From positions 1 to 14,361 of the forward strand of contig DATJFD010000034.1 of assembly GCA_035495855.1 (NCBI GenBank): a stretch of DNA of 14,361 bases, written 5' to 3'. How positions within the stretch are numbered: position 1 is the stretch's first letter; every line of letters begins with the position of its first letter. The translations under genes were made by a program, and so were the position numbers. Shown in pieces: positions 4,020 through 14,361 of the stretch. The notes under the pieces are model-generated. The model searched no databases and had not been told where the DNA came from. It saw only the letters and a program-made list of their open reading frames with translations. The DNA is from JAHFIW01 sp035495855. GTDB taxonomy: Bacteria > Patescibacteriota > Patescibacteriia > SG8-24.

Positions 4020-4439
4020 ATGAAAAGGACACGGACCGCCGGCGGCGTCATCATTCATGAACGGACGGGGAAGGTTCTGGTCGTAAGCCAGAACGGCGAT
4101 TCGTGGTCCCTTCCCAAGGGCCACGTCGAACGCGGTGAATCGGACCTCGAGACCGCCGAACGCGAGATCGAGGAGGAGTCGGGCATCACGCGCCTGACGT
4201 TCGTGCGCGAGCTCGGTTCCTACGAACGCCACGGCATCGGGTACGGCGGCCAGGGCGAAAGGACGGACGAGATGAAGACGATAGTCATGTTCCTGTTCAC
4301 GACCGGCCAGGACGAACTGCGGCCGCTCGACCCCAAGAACCCCGAAGCGCGCTGGGTCGCCCGCGACGCGGTCGCTCCGCTGCTCACCCACCCCAAGGAC
4401 AAGGAATTCTTCCTCGGCGTCCTTCCCTCGCTGCAATGA
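4020..4439 (+). CDS. Nudix hydrolase
   Basis: 139 aa from ATG 4020, chosen because the family normally begins just before the AGGVI strand (here TAGGVII, 6-12); an upstream ATG at 3978 would run through the promoter region. The Nudix box GX5EX7REUXEEXGU is complete at 34-56 (G34, E40, R48, E49, E52, E53, G55), giving the Mg2+-binding helix that hydrolyses nucleoside diphosphates linked to another group. LPKGHVERGE resembles bacterial MutT/diadenosine-polyphosphate hydrolase-type members, but the substrate cannot be read from sequence. It is divergent from the cysteine-rich gene (75-base gap) and convergent with the AAA+ gene. A hairpin begins four bases after its stop but has no plus-strand T-run. 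Confidence 0.92.
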   Translation: MKRTRTAGGVIIHERTGKVLVVSQNGDSWSLPKGHVERGESDLETAEREIEEESGITRLTFVRELGSYERHGIGYGGQGERTDEMKTIVMFLFTTGQDELRPLDPKNPEARWVARDAVAPLLTHPKDKEFFLGVLPSLQ

Positions 4440-4463
4440 AAAAGACCTCCCCGTGGGGAGGTC
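4437..4463 (-). terminator. Terminator of the AAA+ gene
   Basis: Stem GACCTCCC/GGGAGGTC (4444-4451/4456-4463), loop CGTG. On the minus strand TTTTT follows (complement of 4439-4443), 92 bases beyond the AAA+ stop. On the plus strand no T-run follows, so it would stop Nudix transcription poorly. Confidence 0.7.
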
Positions 4464-4508
4464 GCGTGATGATGGATGACCGAAAGAGCATTGGCCTCGC
4501 GAGCGAAG

Positions 4509-4585
4509 CGCCGGGTTTGCCGGGCCTCGTCCTCGCGGAACAGCGCTCTCTCCGTCATTTCCCGTCGCCGCCGGGTTTGCCGGGC
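4509..4585. repeat. 17-base direct repeat pair
   Basis: CGCCGGGTTTGCCGGGC occurs at 4509-4525 and 4569-4585, exactly 60 bases apart. The second copy codes the Pro/Gly/Lys tail of the AAA+ protein; the first lies just beyond its stop. Sequence between and beyond the copies is not repeated. Confidence 0.6.
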
Positions 4586-5802
4586 GGTTTGGAAGGCGCG
4601 GAGGCCGTCTTGGGAAGGAGCAGGGCGTGCGGACGCGGCTTCACGAACAGCATGGGCTTCTTGCCCACGACCTTGAACATGACCTCGTCGCCGCTGCGGA
4701 CGTTGCCGCACTCGATGGCGTTCGCCAGCCGAAGCGTGACGTGCTTCTTGATGGCAGCCTTGAGCGGGCGCAGACCGTACATCCGGTCGATGCCTTCGTC
4801 GAGGAGGAACTCCTTGAACGCGTCGGCATAGAGCAGCAGCAGCGGGATGCTGTTCGACTTCTGGCCGATCAGCCTGTCCTGCACGTTGCGGAGCATCAGG
4901 TCCAGCACCGGCCGGCACTGCTCGCGGTTGAGCGTCCGGTAGACGATGATGTTCTCCTTGATGCGGCCGACGAACTCGGGCGGGAACTTCTCCTCGATGA
5001 GCTTGACCGTCTGTTCGTAGATCAGCTGGTCCTGCTCCTCGGGGTCGGTGGGGGCGTTCGTGCCGCCGCCGAAGCCGAGCCCGCGCTTCTTGCCGGAGAG
5101 CAGCTCCTGCTGCTCCTTGCCGCCGACGTTGCAGGTGAGGACGATCACCGAATTGGTGAAGTCCGTGTTCGAGTGCGTGAGCTCGAGGTGCCCGTCGCCG
5201 ATGATGTGCAGCATGGCGCTGCGCAGGTCGTCGTGGGCCTTCTCGAACTCGTCGAACAGCACGACGGAGAGGTACGGGCGGTGGCGCTCGTACAGCTCCG
5301 ACATCAGCTCGTCCGGGTCGAACTTCTCGGGGAGCCCCTTCTTGCGGAGCTCGTCGAGGATCGGCCGGACCTTCACCCAGAAGTGATGCTCGTCGATCTT
5401 CAGCTGCGCGAGCTTCGGCAGCTTGTCCGAATCGACGTAGCCGTTCGGGGACCCGATGAGCTCCGACACCCGGTGCCGCTCCGTGTACTTGCCGCACGGA
5501 ACGCGGGTGAGCGGGGCCTTCGGCTGATCGGCGATCAGGAACCTGGAAAGCTCCTCGGCCATCAGCGTCTTGCCCCAGCCGGTCGGACCGGCGAGGACAT
5601 AGGTGCCGATGGGTTCGTTCGGGTCCTTCTGGCCCGAATAGTAGATCGAGAAGCCCTGGCAGATCCTGCGCGCCGGCCGATCCTGGCCGATCACCCGAGC
5701 CGACAGATGGTCGAACATCTTCTGCGTACGCGGGCCGAAGCCGTCTGAGTCCACGCGAACGGTGAACTCATCTTCGCCGTAGCGAAATTGCGAGTCACTC
5801 AT
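4555..5802 (-). CDS. Stand-alone ClpA/ClpB D2-like AAA+ ATPase
   Basis: 415 aa; AGGAGG seven bases before ATG fixes the start. It has the order of the second AAA+ module of HSP100 unfoldases: VIGQD (37-41), Walker A GPTGWGKT (72-79), pore-loop region GSPNGYVD (117-124), Walker B VVLFDE (180-185), sensor-1 TCN (223-225), arginine finger in FVGR (R280), sensor-2 GLRPLK (R345), then the small D2 C-terminal domain and a Pro/Gly/Lys tail. There is no N-domain, first ATPase domain or middle coiled coil; ClpB and ClpA are about twice as long. About 45 charged residues (126-173) are inserted between the pore loop and Walker B, where ClpB has a short link. It probably forms a ring that remodels proteins; the partner is unknown. 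A ClpX identity is unlikely: no zinc domain and the sensor-2 context is ClpA/B-like. Monocistronic, with own promoter and terminator. Confidence 0.85.
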   Translation of the reverse strand: MSDSQFRYGEDEFTVRVDSDGFGPRTQKMFDHLSARVIGQDRPARRICQGFSIYYSGQKDPNEPIGTYVLAGPTGWGKTLMAEELSRFLIADQPKAPLTRVPCGKYTERHRVSELIGSPNGYVDSDKLPKLAQLKIDEHHFWVKVRPILDELRKKGLPEKFDPDELMSELYERHRPYLSVVLFDEFEKAHDDLRSAMLHIIGDGHLELTHSNTDFTNSVIVLTCNVGGKEQQELLSGKKRGLGFGGGTNAPTDPEEQDQLIYEQTVKLIEEKFPPEFVGRIKENIIVYRTLNREQCRPVLDLMLRNVQDRLIGQKSNSIPLLLLYADAFKEFLLDEGIDRMYGLRPLKAAIKKHVTLRLANAIECGNVRSGDEVMFKVVGKKPMLFVKPRPHALLLPKTASAPSKPPGKPGGDGK

Positions 5803-5866
5803 TGCGTGTCCTCCTCGCGCCTATCGAAAGATGGCGCGCATTGCGGATAGAAAGGGCATTAAAGCC

Positions 5867-5894
5867 AGTATAACCAAAGGAGGGGCGGGGTCAA
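5867..5894 (-). promoter_or_regulatory. Promoter of the AAA+ gene
   Basis: On the minus strand TTGACC (5889-5894), 16-base spacer, TATACT (5867-5872); predicted start near 5860, giving a leader of about 58 bases that carries the AGGAGG site. Good match in both boxes. The -35 box lies within the G/C-rich hairpin that follows the GalT-like gene. No CIRCE- or HrcA-like operator is seen. Confidence 0.62.
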
Positions 5895-5909
5895 TGCCCC
5901 CACCCCTCC
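5879..5909 (-). terminator. G/C hairpin after the GalT-like gene
   Basis: Stem GGAGGGG/CCCCTCC (5879-5885/5903-5909) continued by GGGG/CCCC (5887-5890/5897-5900) around loop TCAATG. On the minus strand only CTTTGG follows, so termination by this hairpin alone would be weak. It overlaps the next promoter. Confidence 0.4.
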
Positions 5910-5934
5910 CGGAAAGCCGCATGGTTGAGCGGCG

Positions 5935-6879
5935 TTATCGGGTCGAAAAAGCCTTCCGGTATTGGGCCGCGGCATCCTCCGGCGCGACGGGATTGATGAT
6001 GACGCCGGAACCGATCTCCACGCCGGCCCAGACGGAGCCGCGGGGGATGAGCTTCATGTACAAATGGAGGTCGGCGCCGCGCACGATCTGATGGAAATAG
6101 AAATTGTAGGGCAGGTCCTTCTTCACGGCGAAGGCCGCCGCCGTCCTGAGCACCTTGGCCCACGACAGGCGCTCGTCCGCGTTGAGCGCGGCGACGTCAT
6201 GGACGTGGCGGCGCGGCAGGATCCAGAGCTCGTAATTGTGCATCGACGCGTACGGCGTGAAGGCGACGACGTGCTCGTCGGCGTACACGCGGCGCGGCCC
6301 CTTCATCTCCTTCTTCATGATGTCGCAGTACGGGCAGACGCCGTTGTGGTGGCGGTACTCGAGCGCCTTGCGCGCCTTGTCCGCGAGGTGCGGCGGCACG
6401 AAGTCCGTGGCGAAGATCTGCGAATGCGAGTGGAGGATCGAGGCGCCCGCCTGCGCGGTGTTCTTGAAGACGATGACGTACTTGATGCGTTTGTCCTTGG
6501 CGATCGCCTGCGTGCGCTCGGCCCACGCCCACATGATCTCGGCGATGCGCTCCACGGGCAGTTCCTCGAACTGCAGCACGTGGTCCGGCGTCTCGATGAC
6601 CACTTCCTGGACGCCGTACGCGAGCGGGTTCGCCTTGGACACCGCGGGGTACTTGTTGGCGAGCACTTTGATGTGCCAGCCGTCCGCGGAACCGAGGTCC
6701 ATGAGCGATCTCGCCTTGTCCGCGTGCTCCGGGCAGAACGCGCAATCCTTCGGCGCGGCCGCGTCGCGGCAGGCCGGGCAGATGATGCTGCTCGGGCGCC
6801 GGGAGCGCCTGGGCGCGATGATGACGTACTTGTCCTGCAGGTAATCCTTGCGGATCTCGGACTTCGGGGTCTTGCGCAT
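5935..6879 (-). CDS. galT: GalT-family hexose-1-phosphate nucleotidyltransferase
   Basis: 314 aa from ATG 6879, one base after the stop of the upstream glycosyltransferase gene; a GTG at 6894 is less likely because the family starts close to the motif SEIRKDYLQDKYVIIAP (7-23). HIT-superfamily enzyme of the Leloir type: it moves a nucleotide between a sugar nucleotide and a hexose 1-phosphate through a histidine adduct. Visible parts: Cys pairs C34/C37 and C46/C49 for Zn, active-site string starting at N140 and ending LHSHSQ (149-154) with H152 as expected nucleophile and Q154 matching E. coli Q168, CPYC (182-185), and a second HIT-like half. The HxH spacer is Ser, where E. coli GalT has Pro. 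UDP-galactose specificity is not certain; related enzymes use ADP-glucose or other substrates. Probably translated with the glycosyltransferase gene. Confidence 0.8.
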   Translation of the reverse strand: MRKTPKSEIRKDYLQDKYVIIAPRRSRRPSSIICPACRDAAAPKDCAFCPEHADKARSLMDLGSADGWHIKVLANKYPAVSKANPLAYGVQEVVIETPDHVLQFEELPVERIAEIMWAWAERTQAIAKDKRIKYVIVFKNTAQAGASILHSHSQIFATDFVPPHLADKARKALEYRHHNGVCPYCDIMKKEMKGPRRVYADEHVVAFTPYASMHNYELWILPRRHVHDVAALNADERLSWAKVLRTAAAFAVKKDLPYNFYFHQIVRGADLHLYMKLIPRGSVWAGVEIGSGVIINPVAPEDAAAQYRKAFSTR

Positions 6880-6880
6880 A

Positions 6881-8080
6881 CTAGGCTCGTTCACGGGAGA
6901 GGGCCCTGGCGTTGGCCCACCACAACCAACATAGCACGAACGTGCGCGCTACGGTCACTGCATCGAACGCCGGCGCGCGGAAGTCGATGTCGTACAGCAC
7001 CGGGAACTGCAGGAAAAGCAGGAGATCGAGCACGCCCAGCATCACGAGCTCCCCGGGCCCGGCGACGAGGATGAGCAGCGGCGCGATCCAGATGATCCAT
7101 TGCTGCGAGAAGAACCAGCCGAAGGCGATGAAGGGAATGAGGAGATAGAGGCAGGCGCGGACGAACGAACGGCTGTCCTTGACCTTCACGCGGTTGATGA
7201 GCGGAAGGAACGCCCCGAACTGCAGCAGGCCGAACGACACGGCGATCAGGCCCCTGGCGATCTCGGGATGCATGCCGAGCCCCCAGAGCCACCGCAGCAG
7301 CAGTTCCCGGACGGAACCGACCTCGAAGGGGCGGCTGGCGTGCGTGCCGAGGACCATGGAGACGGGCGAGAGGCCGAGCACCCTGGCGGCGAGCAGGAAG
7401 GCCGCGCTGACCGTCAGGACGGCGACAAGCCCCTTGGCGACCGAGGCGCGGACCTTCGGCTGCCTGATGACGCCTTCGAGGCGGAGGAACAACGGGAGCA
7501 GGAAGAAGCCCGGATAGATCTTGGCGGCGACCCCTGCCCAGAGCGCGACGATCGCGGCGCCGAAGGATCCCGCGTCCACGGCGAGCACCGCCAGGGACGC
7601 GAAAAGCGCCGGAAAGGTGTCATAGCGCCACAGCGAAAAATAGAGGAACGCCGGCAGGAAAAAGAAGAGCAGCAGCCGCCGCGGCCGGCCGAACTTGCGG
7701 AGCAGCAGGCCGGTCACGGCGAACAGCAGGCCGAAGCAGACCGCCGAGCGCGCCAGCGAGATCGCCTCGAAGGCCAAGAGGTCGTCCGTGAAATAACGAG
7801 GGAAGGCGATGTAGAGCGCGCCGAGAGGCGGATATTCCTGATGGGACGCGGCCGAGTACGGCAACGCGCCCGACGCCACCCAATCGCTGCGCTCGTAATA
7901 GACGGCGATCTCGTAACGGTCCCGCACCAGCCGCAAGCCTTGGCCGTCGGCCGAGGCTGCCGGAAAGAACCGTTCAGGGGCCGCCAAGACGAGCCCCGTC
8001 AGCACGAACGTCGCCAGGAATCCGACGAAAAAAAGGCGGGACGCCTCCATGAACGTGTCGCCTTTCGGTGCCGCCGTCAT
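6881..8080 (-). CDS. GT87-like (GT-C) membrane glycosyltransferase
   Basis: 399 aa. The ATG (8078-8080) overlaps the ruvC stop as ATGA, which favours translational coupling; ATG 8050 is the alternative. About ten hydrophobic segments spread over 16-395. The first outer loop has the pattern YYERSDWVASGALPY...EYPPL (61-86) seen in GT87/DUF2029 mannosyltransferases; WRYDTFPALF (151-160), AKIYPGFFLLPLF (187-199) and QQWIIWIAP (326-334) are also typical. Such enzymes transfer a sugar from a polyprenyl-phosphate donor on the outer membrane face. Donor and acceptor are unknown. With the GalT-like gene next in line, a role in cell-surface glycan formation is a reasonable inference. No Shine-Dalgarno. 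Confidence 0.78.
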   Translation of the reverse strand: MTAAPKGDTFMEASRLFFVGFLATFVLTGLVLAAPERFFPAASADGQGLRLVRDRYEIAVYYERSDWVASGALPYSAASHQEYPPLGALYIAFPRYFTDDLLAFEAISLARSAVCFGLLFAVTGLLLRKFGRPRRLLLFFFLPAFLYFSLWRYDTFPALFASLAVLAVDAGSFGAAIVALWAGVAAKIYPGFFLLPLFLRLEGVIRQPKVRASVAKGLVAVLTVSAAFLLAARVLGLSPVSMVLGTHASRPFEVGSVRELLLRWLWGLGMHPEIARGLIAVSFGLLQFGAFLPLINRVKVKDSRSFVRACLYLLIPFIAFGWFFSQQWIIWIAPLLILVAGPGELVMLGVLDLLLFLQFPVLYDIDFRAPAFDAVTVARTFVLCWLWWANARALSRERA

Positions 8081-8571
8081 AGTCGCGCGCTCTTTTCCGC
8101 CGCGACCATGGTGTGCGCCACGGTGATCGCCACCGCGAGCGCGTCGGCGGCGTCATCGGGCCTGGGGATCTCGGCCAGTCCGAGCAGTACGCGGGTCATC
8201 TTTTGCACGTCGGGCTTCTCCGCCGCCCCGTGGCCGCAGACGGCGATCTTCACTTCAGCGGGTCCGACCTCCACGCAGCCGAGATCGTTCCTTTCCAGGC
8301 ACAGCCGGATGACGCCGCGGGCCTCGGCCACGAGCATGGCGGTCTTGGCGTTGGTCGAGAAGAAGAGCTTCTCGATGCCGGCGCGCTGCGGGCGATACTG
8401 CGCGATGATGGCCTCGAGCTCCCGGTACAGCGTCGCGAGCCGCTCGGCGATGGGCGAGCCCGCGGGCGTGCGCACGCTCCCATAGGCCAGGCAGCGGTCC
8501 TTGCCGCCGGCGGTCTCGATGAGACCGTAGCCCATGTCGGCGAAGCCGGGGTCGATGCCGAGGATGATCAT
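8077..8571 (-). CDS. ruvC: RuvC crossover junction endonuclease
   Basis: 164 aa from the ATG that gives MIILGIDPG, the usual family start; the ORF could extend 15 codons upstream, but that part is encoded by a pyrimidine-rich repeat. RuvC is a dimeric Mg2+-dependent nuclease that cuts Holliday junctions symmetrically. All four catalytic acids are visible: D7 in GIDPG, E67 in AGIEKLFF, and D140 and D143 in DDAADALAVA. Length matches the family (about 160-175). It lies 77 bases after yebC, the common yebC-ruvC order, but ruvA and ruvB do not follow; glycan genes do. No Shine-Dalgarno: the bases before ATG are CGCCCCT. Confidence 0.95.
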   Translation of the reverse strand: MIILGIDPGFADMGYGLIETAGGKDRCLAYGSVRTPAGSPIAERLATLYRELEAIIAQYRPQRAGIEKLFFSTNAKTAMLVAEARGVIRLCLERNDLGCVEVGPAEVKIAVCGHGAAEKPDVQKMTRVLLGLAEIPRPDDAADALAVAITVAHTMVAAEKSARL

Positions 8572-8572
8572 A

Positions 8573-8650
8573 GGGGCGAGGGGAAAAGGGATAAAGGGAA
8601 AAAGGGACAGAGGCATGCCGACTTTACCCCTTTTACCCTCTACCCCTCTT
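8573..8650. repeat. Inverted element with G-run tandem arms (yebC-ruvC gap)
   Basis: Left arm 8573-8606 has five G-runs separated by 3-5 bases (GGGG, GGGG, GGG, GGG, GGG). Right arm 8621-8649 has matching C-runs (CCCC, CCC, CCCC) with T/A linkers. Together they form an imperfect long hairpin. The plus strand fits the G3+N1-7 quadruplex pattern directly at the ruvC start codon; the right arm covers the yebC stop. The mRNA carries the pyrimidine-rich version ahead of ruvC. Confidence 0.6.
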
Positions 8651-9368
8651 AACCTTCGTAATTAGAGTAAATGGCGTTCACATCCTCGTCCTCGTCGAGC
8701 GCCTCGAACAGGCCCTCGAGCTTCTCCTTCGTCTCCGCGTCGAGCGGGACGGCCTTCTCCTTGGCGATCCATTCGAAACCGATGCCCGCGACCTCCATCC
8801 CCTGCTTCGCCGCCGCGTCGCGGATGCGCGCGACGGCATCGGGCGCGCCGCTCACGACGACGCCCTCGTCCTCGGCGGCGATGTCGTCCGCGCCGGCGTC
8901 GATGAGCGCGAGCTCGGCGTCATCGGACGGCTTGCCTCCCCTGAGCCGCACGATGCCCTTGCGTTCGAACATCCATTGCACCGCGCCCTGCGCGGCCAGG
9001 TTGCCTCCGCCGATGGAGAACGCGTGCTTCAAATTCGAGCTGGTGCGGTTGCGGTTGTCGGTCAGCGCTTCGACCATGATGGCCGCGCCTCCCGGCCCGT
9101 ACCCCTCATAGACGATCTCCTCGATGCGTTCGGCGGCGATCTCCCCCGTGCCCTTCTTGATGGCCCGGTCGATGTTGTCCTTCGGAAGGTTGGCCTCGAG
9201 CGCCTGGTCGATCGCCGAGCGCAGCTTGAAGTTGAAGTTCGGGTCTCCCCCGCCGTCGCGCGCCGCGACGGTGATGACGCGCGCCATCTTGGTGAAAATG
9301 GCGGCGCGCTTGGCGTCGGCAGGGCCTTTCTGATGCTTCACTTTCGACCAACGGGAGTGCTTGGACAT
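8649..9368 (-). CDS. yebC: YebC/PmpR/TACO1 family protein
   Basis: 239 aa. It begins MSKHSRWSKVKHQK, close to the family start MSGHSKWSKIKHQK, which fixes the ATG. It contains ARDGGGDPNFNFKLRSAI (36-53), NLPKDNIDRAIKKGTG (60-75), YEGYGPGGAAIMVEALTDN (88-106) and the following alpha/beta domains; length is normal. Members were first described as transcriptional regulators; some, including mitochondrial TACO1 and bacterial YebC proteins, help ribosomes through difficult sequences such as proline runs. It is first in the minus-strand series yebC-ruvC-glycosyltransferase-galT, 95 bases after the rpoC terminator. No Shine-Dalgarno; CCCTCCCT precedes ATG. The heptad inverted repeat lies in its leader. 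Confidence 0.96.
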   Translation of the reverse strand: MSKHSRWSKVKHQKGPADAKRAAIFTKMARVITVAARDGGGDPNFNFKLRSAIDQALEANLPKDNIDRAIKKGTGEIAAERIEEIVYEGYGPGGAAIMVEALTDNRNRTSSNLKHAFSIGGGNLAAQGAVQWMFERKGIVRLRGGKPSDDAELALIDAGADDIAAEDEGVVVSGAPDAVARIRDAAAKQGMEVAGIGFEWIAKEKAVPLDAETKEKLEGLFEALDEDEDVNAIYSNYEG

Positions 9369-9381
9369 AGGGAGGGAATGC

Positions 9382-9443
9382 AGGTTGTAGGTGGTAGGTG
9401 GTAGACGTCCGTTCGGGGTCCTACAACCTACAACCTACCACCT
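9382..9443. repeat. Heptad-repeat inverted element in the yebC leader
   Basis: Left arm 9382-9404 is built of GGTTGTA, GGTGGTA, GGTGGTA. Right arm 9421-9443 is the reverse complement of GGTGGTA, GGTTGTA, GGTTGTA. The arms pair at 20 of 23 positions around a 16-base loop that itself contains TCCG/CGG. It lies between the rpoC terminator and the yebC start. The arms differ only at the third or fourth base of the heptads, as in a slipping short tandem repeat. Confidence 0.75.
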
Positions 9444-9463
9444 AGAACCCGTCGAAACAACGC

Positions 9464-9486
9464 AAAAAAACCGCCCGCAGGCGGTT
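9464..9486 (-). terminator. rpoC terminator
   Basis: Stem AACCGCC/GGCGGTT (9469-9475/9480-9486), CGCA loop, followed on the minus strand by a run of T (complement of 9464-9470). It is 15 bases beyond the rpoC stop and ends the rpoBC transcript. Confidence 0.85.
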
Positions 9487-9501
9487 CTTTTGCCGTCGCG
9501 G

Positions 9502-13416
<3,915 letters not shown>

Positions 13417-13427
13417 AGGAGTGCGGG

Positions 13428-14361
<934 letters not shown>

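Noticed and set aside
3945..4436. N-terminal extension of the cysteine-rich protein
   Set aside because: It would be antisense to the whole Nudix gene and places the membrane anchor deep inside the protein; ATG 3944 gives a normal N-terminal anchor.
4464..4558. Small minus-strand ORF starting MTERALFRED, overlapping the AAA+ stop as ATGA
   Set aside because: The frame has no stop before the terminator and continues antisense through the Nudix gene; Arg-rich shadow-like composition.
7100..8485. 461-codon plus-strand frame rich in Glu/Arg/Gln
   Set aside because: Antisense to the glycosyltransferase and ruvC, both of which have clear family motifs.
8572..8616. 15-codon N-terminal extension of RuvC (MPLSLFPFIPFPLAP)
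   Set aside because: Encoded by the pyrimidine-rich repeat; RuvC proteins start at M-x-I-L-GIDPG.

Overview
The window is GC-rich, compact bacterial DNA. It opens with the last ~236 bases of a 16S rRNA gene and closes inside rpoB. The 16S fragment has a U where almost all bacteria have A (E. coli A1396; the usual GUACACACC reads GUACUCACC). No 23S or 5S follows it. Most genes lack a Shine-Dalgarno sequence. Together these point to the Candidate Phyla Radiation (Patescibacteria, probably a parcubacterial lineage). That placement is inference; only the 16S tail, RpoB, RpoC and YebC could settle it.

Layout. (1) 1-461: 16S 3' end, a trailer with strong hairpins, and a terminator. A convergent small zinc-ribbon gene then separates the 16S from tRNA-Ile, the tRNA normally found in the 16S-23S spacer. 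(2) 979-2325: two units with the same plan, tRNA / small membrane protein / tRNA / terminator: Ile-MgtC family-Phe and Pro-CBU_0592-like-Gly. The second membrane protein gene ends inside tRNA-Gly. (3) 2326-2536: a gene-free stretch with three near-perfect hairpins and a second copy of the tRNA-Gly 3' end. (4) 2537-4439: a small Ada-type zinc-binding protein, then, on the minus strand, a membrane-anchored protein with 16 regularly paired cysteines and an HEIGH motif, then a divergent Nudix hydrolase. (5) 4555-5802 minus: a stand-alone AAA+ protein resembling only the second ATPase domain of ClpA/ClpB, with its own promoter and terminator. (6) 5935-9368 minus: yebC, ruvC, a GT87-like glycosyltransferase and a GalT-family nucleotidyltransferase, probably one operon. 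Two inverted-repeat elements with tandem-repeat arms lie next to yebC. (7) 9464-14361 minus: rpoC with terminator, and the 3' part of rpoB.

The core is housekeeping: transcription (rpoBC), Holliday-junction resolution (ruvC), YebC (translation or regulation), tRNAs and 16S. The points most worth a second look are the paired tRNA sandwiches, where tRNA maturation should cut the mRNA; the cysteine-pair protein; the single-domain HSP100-like ATPase; and the intergenic inverted-repeat elements.
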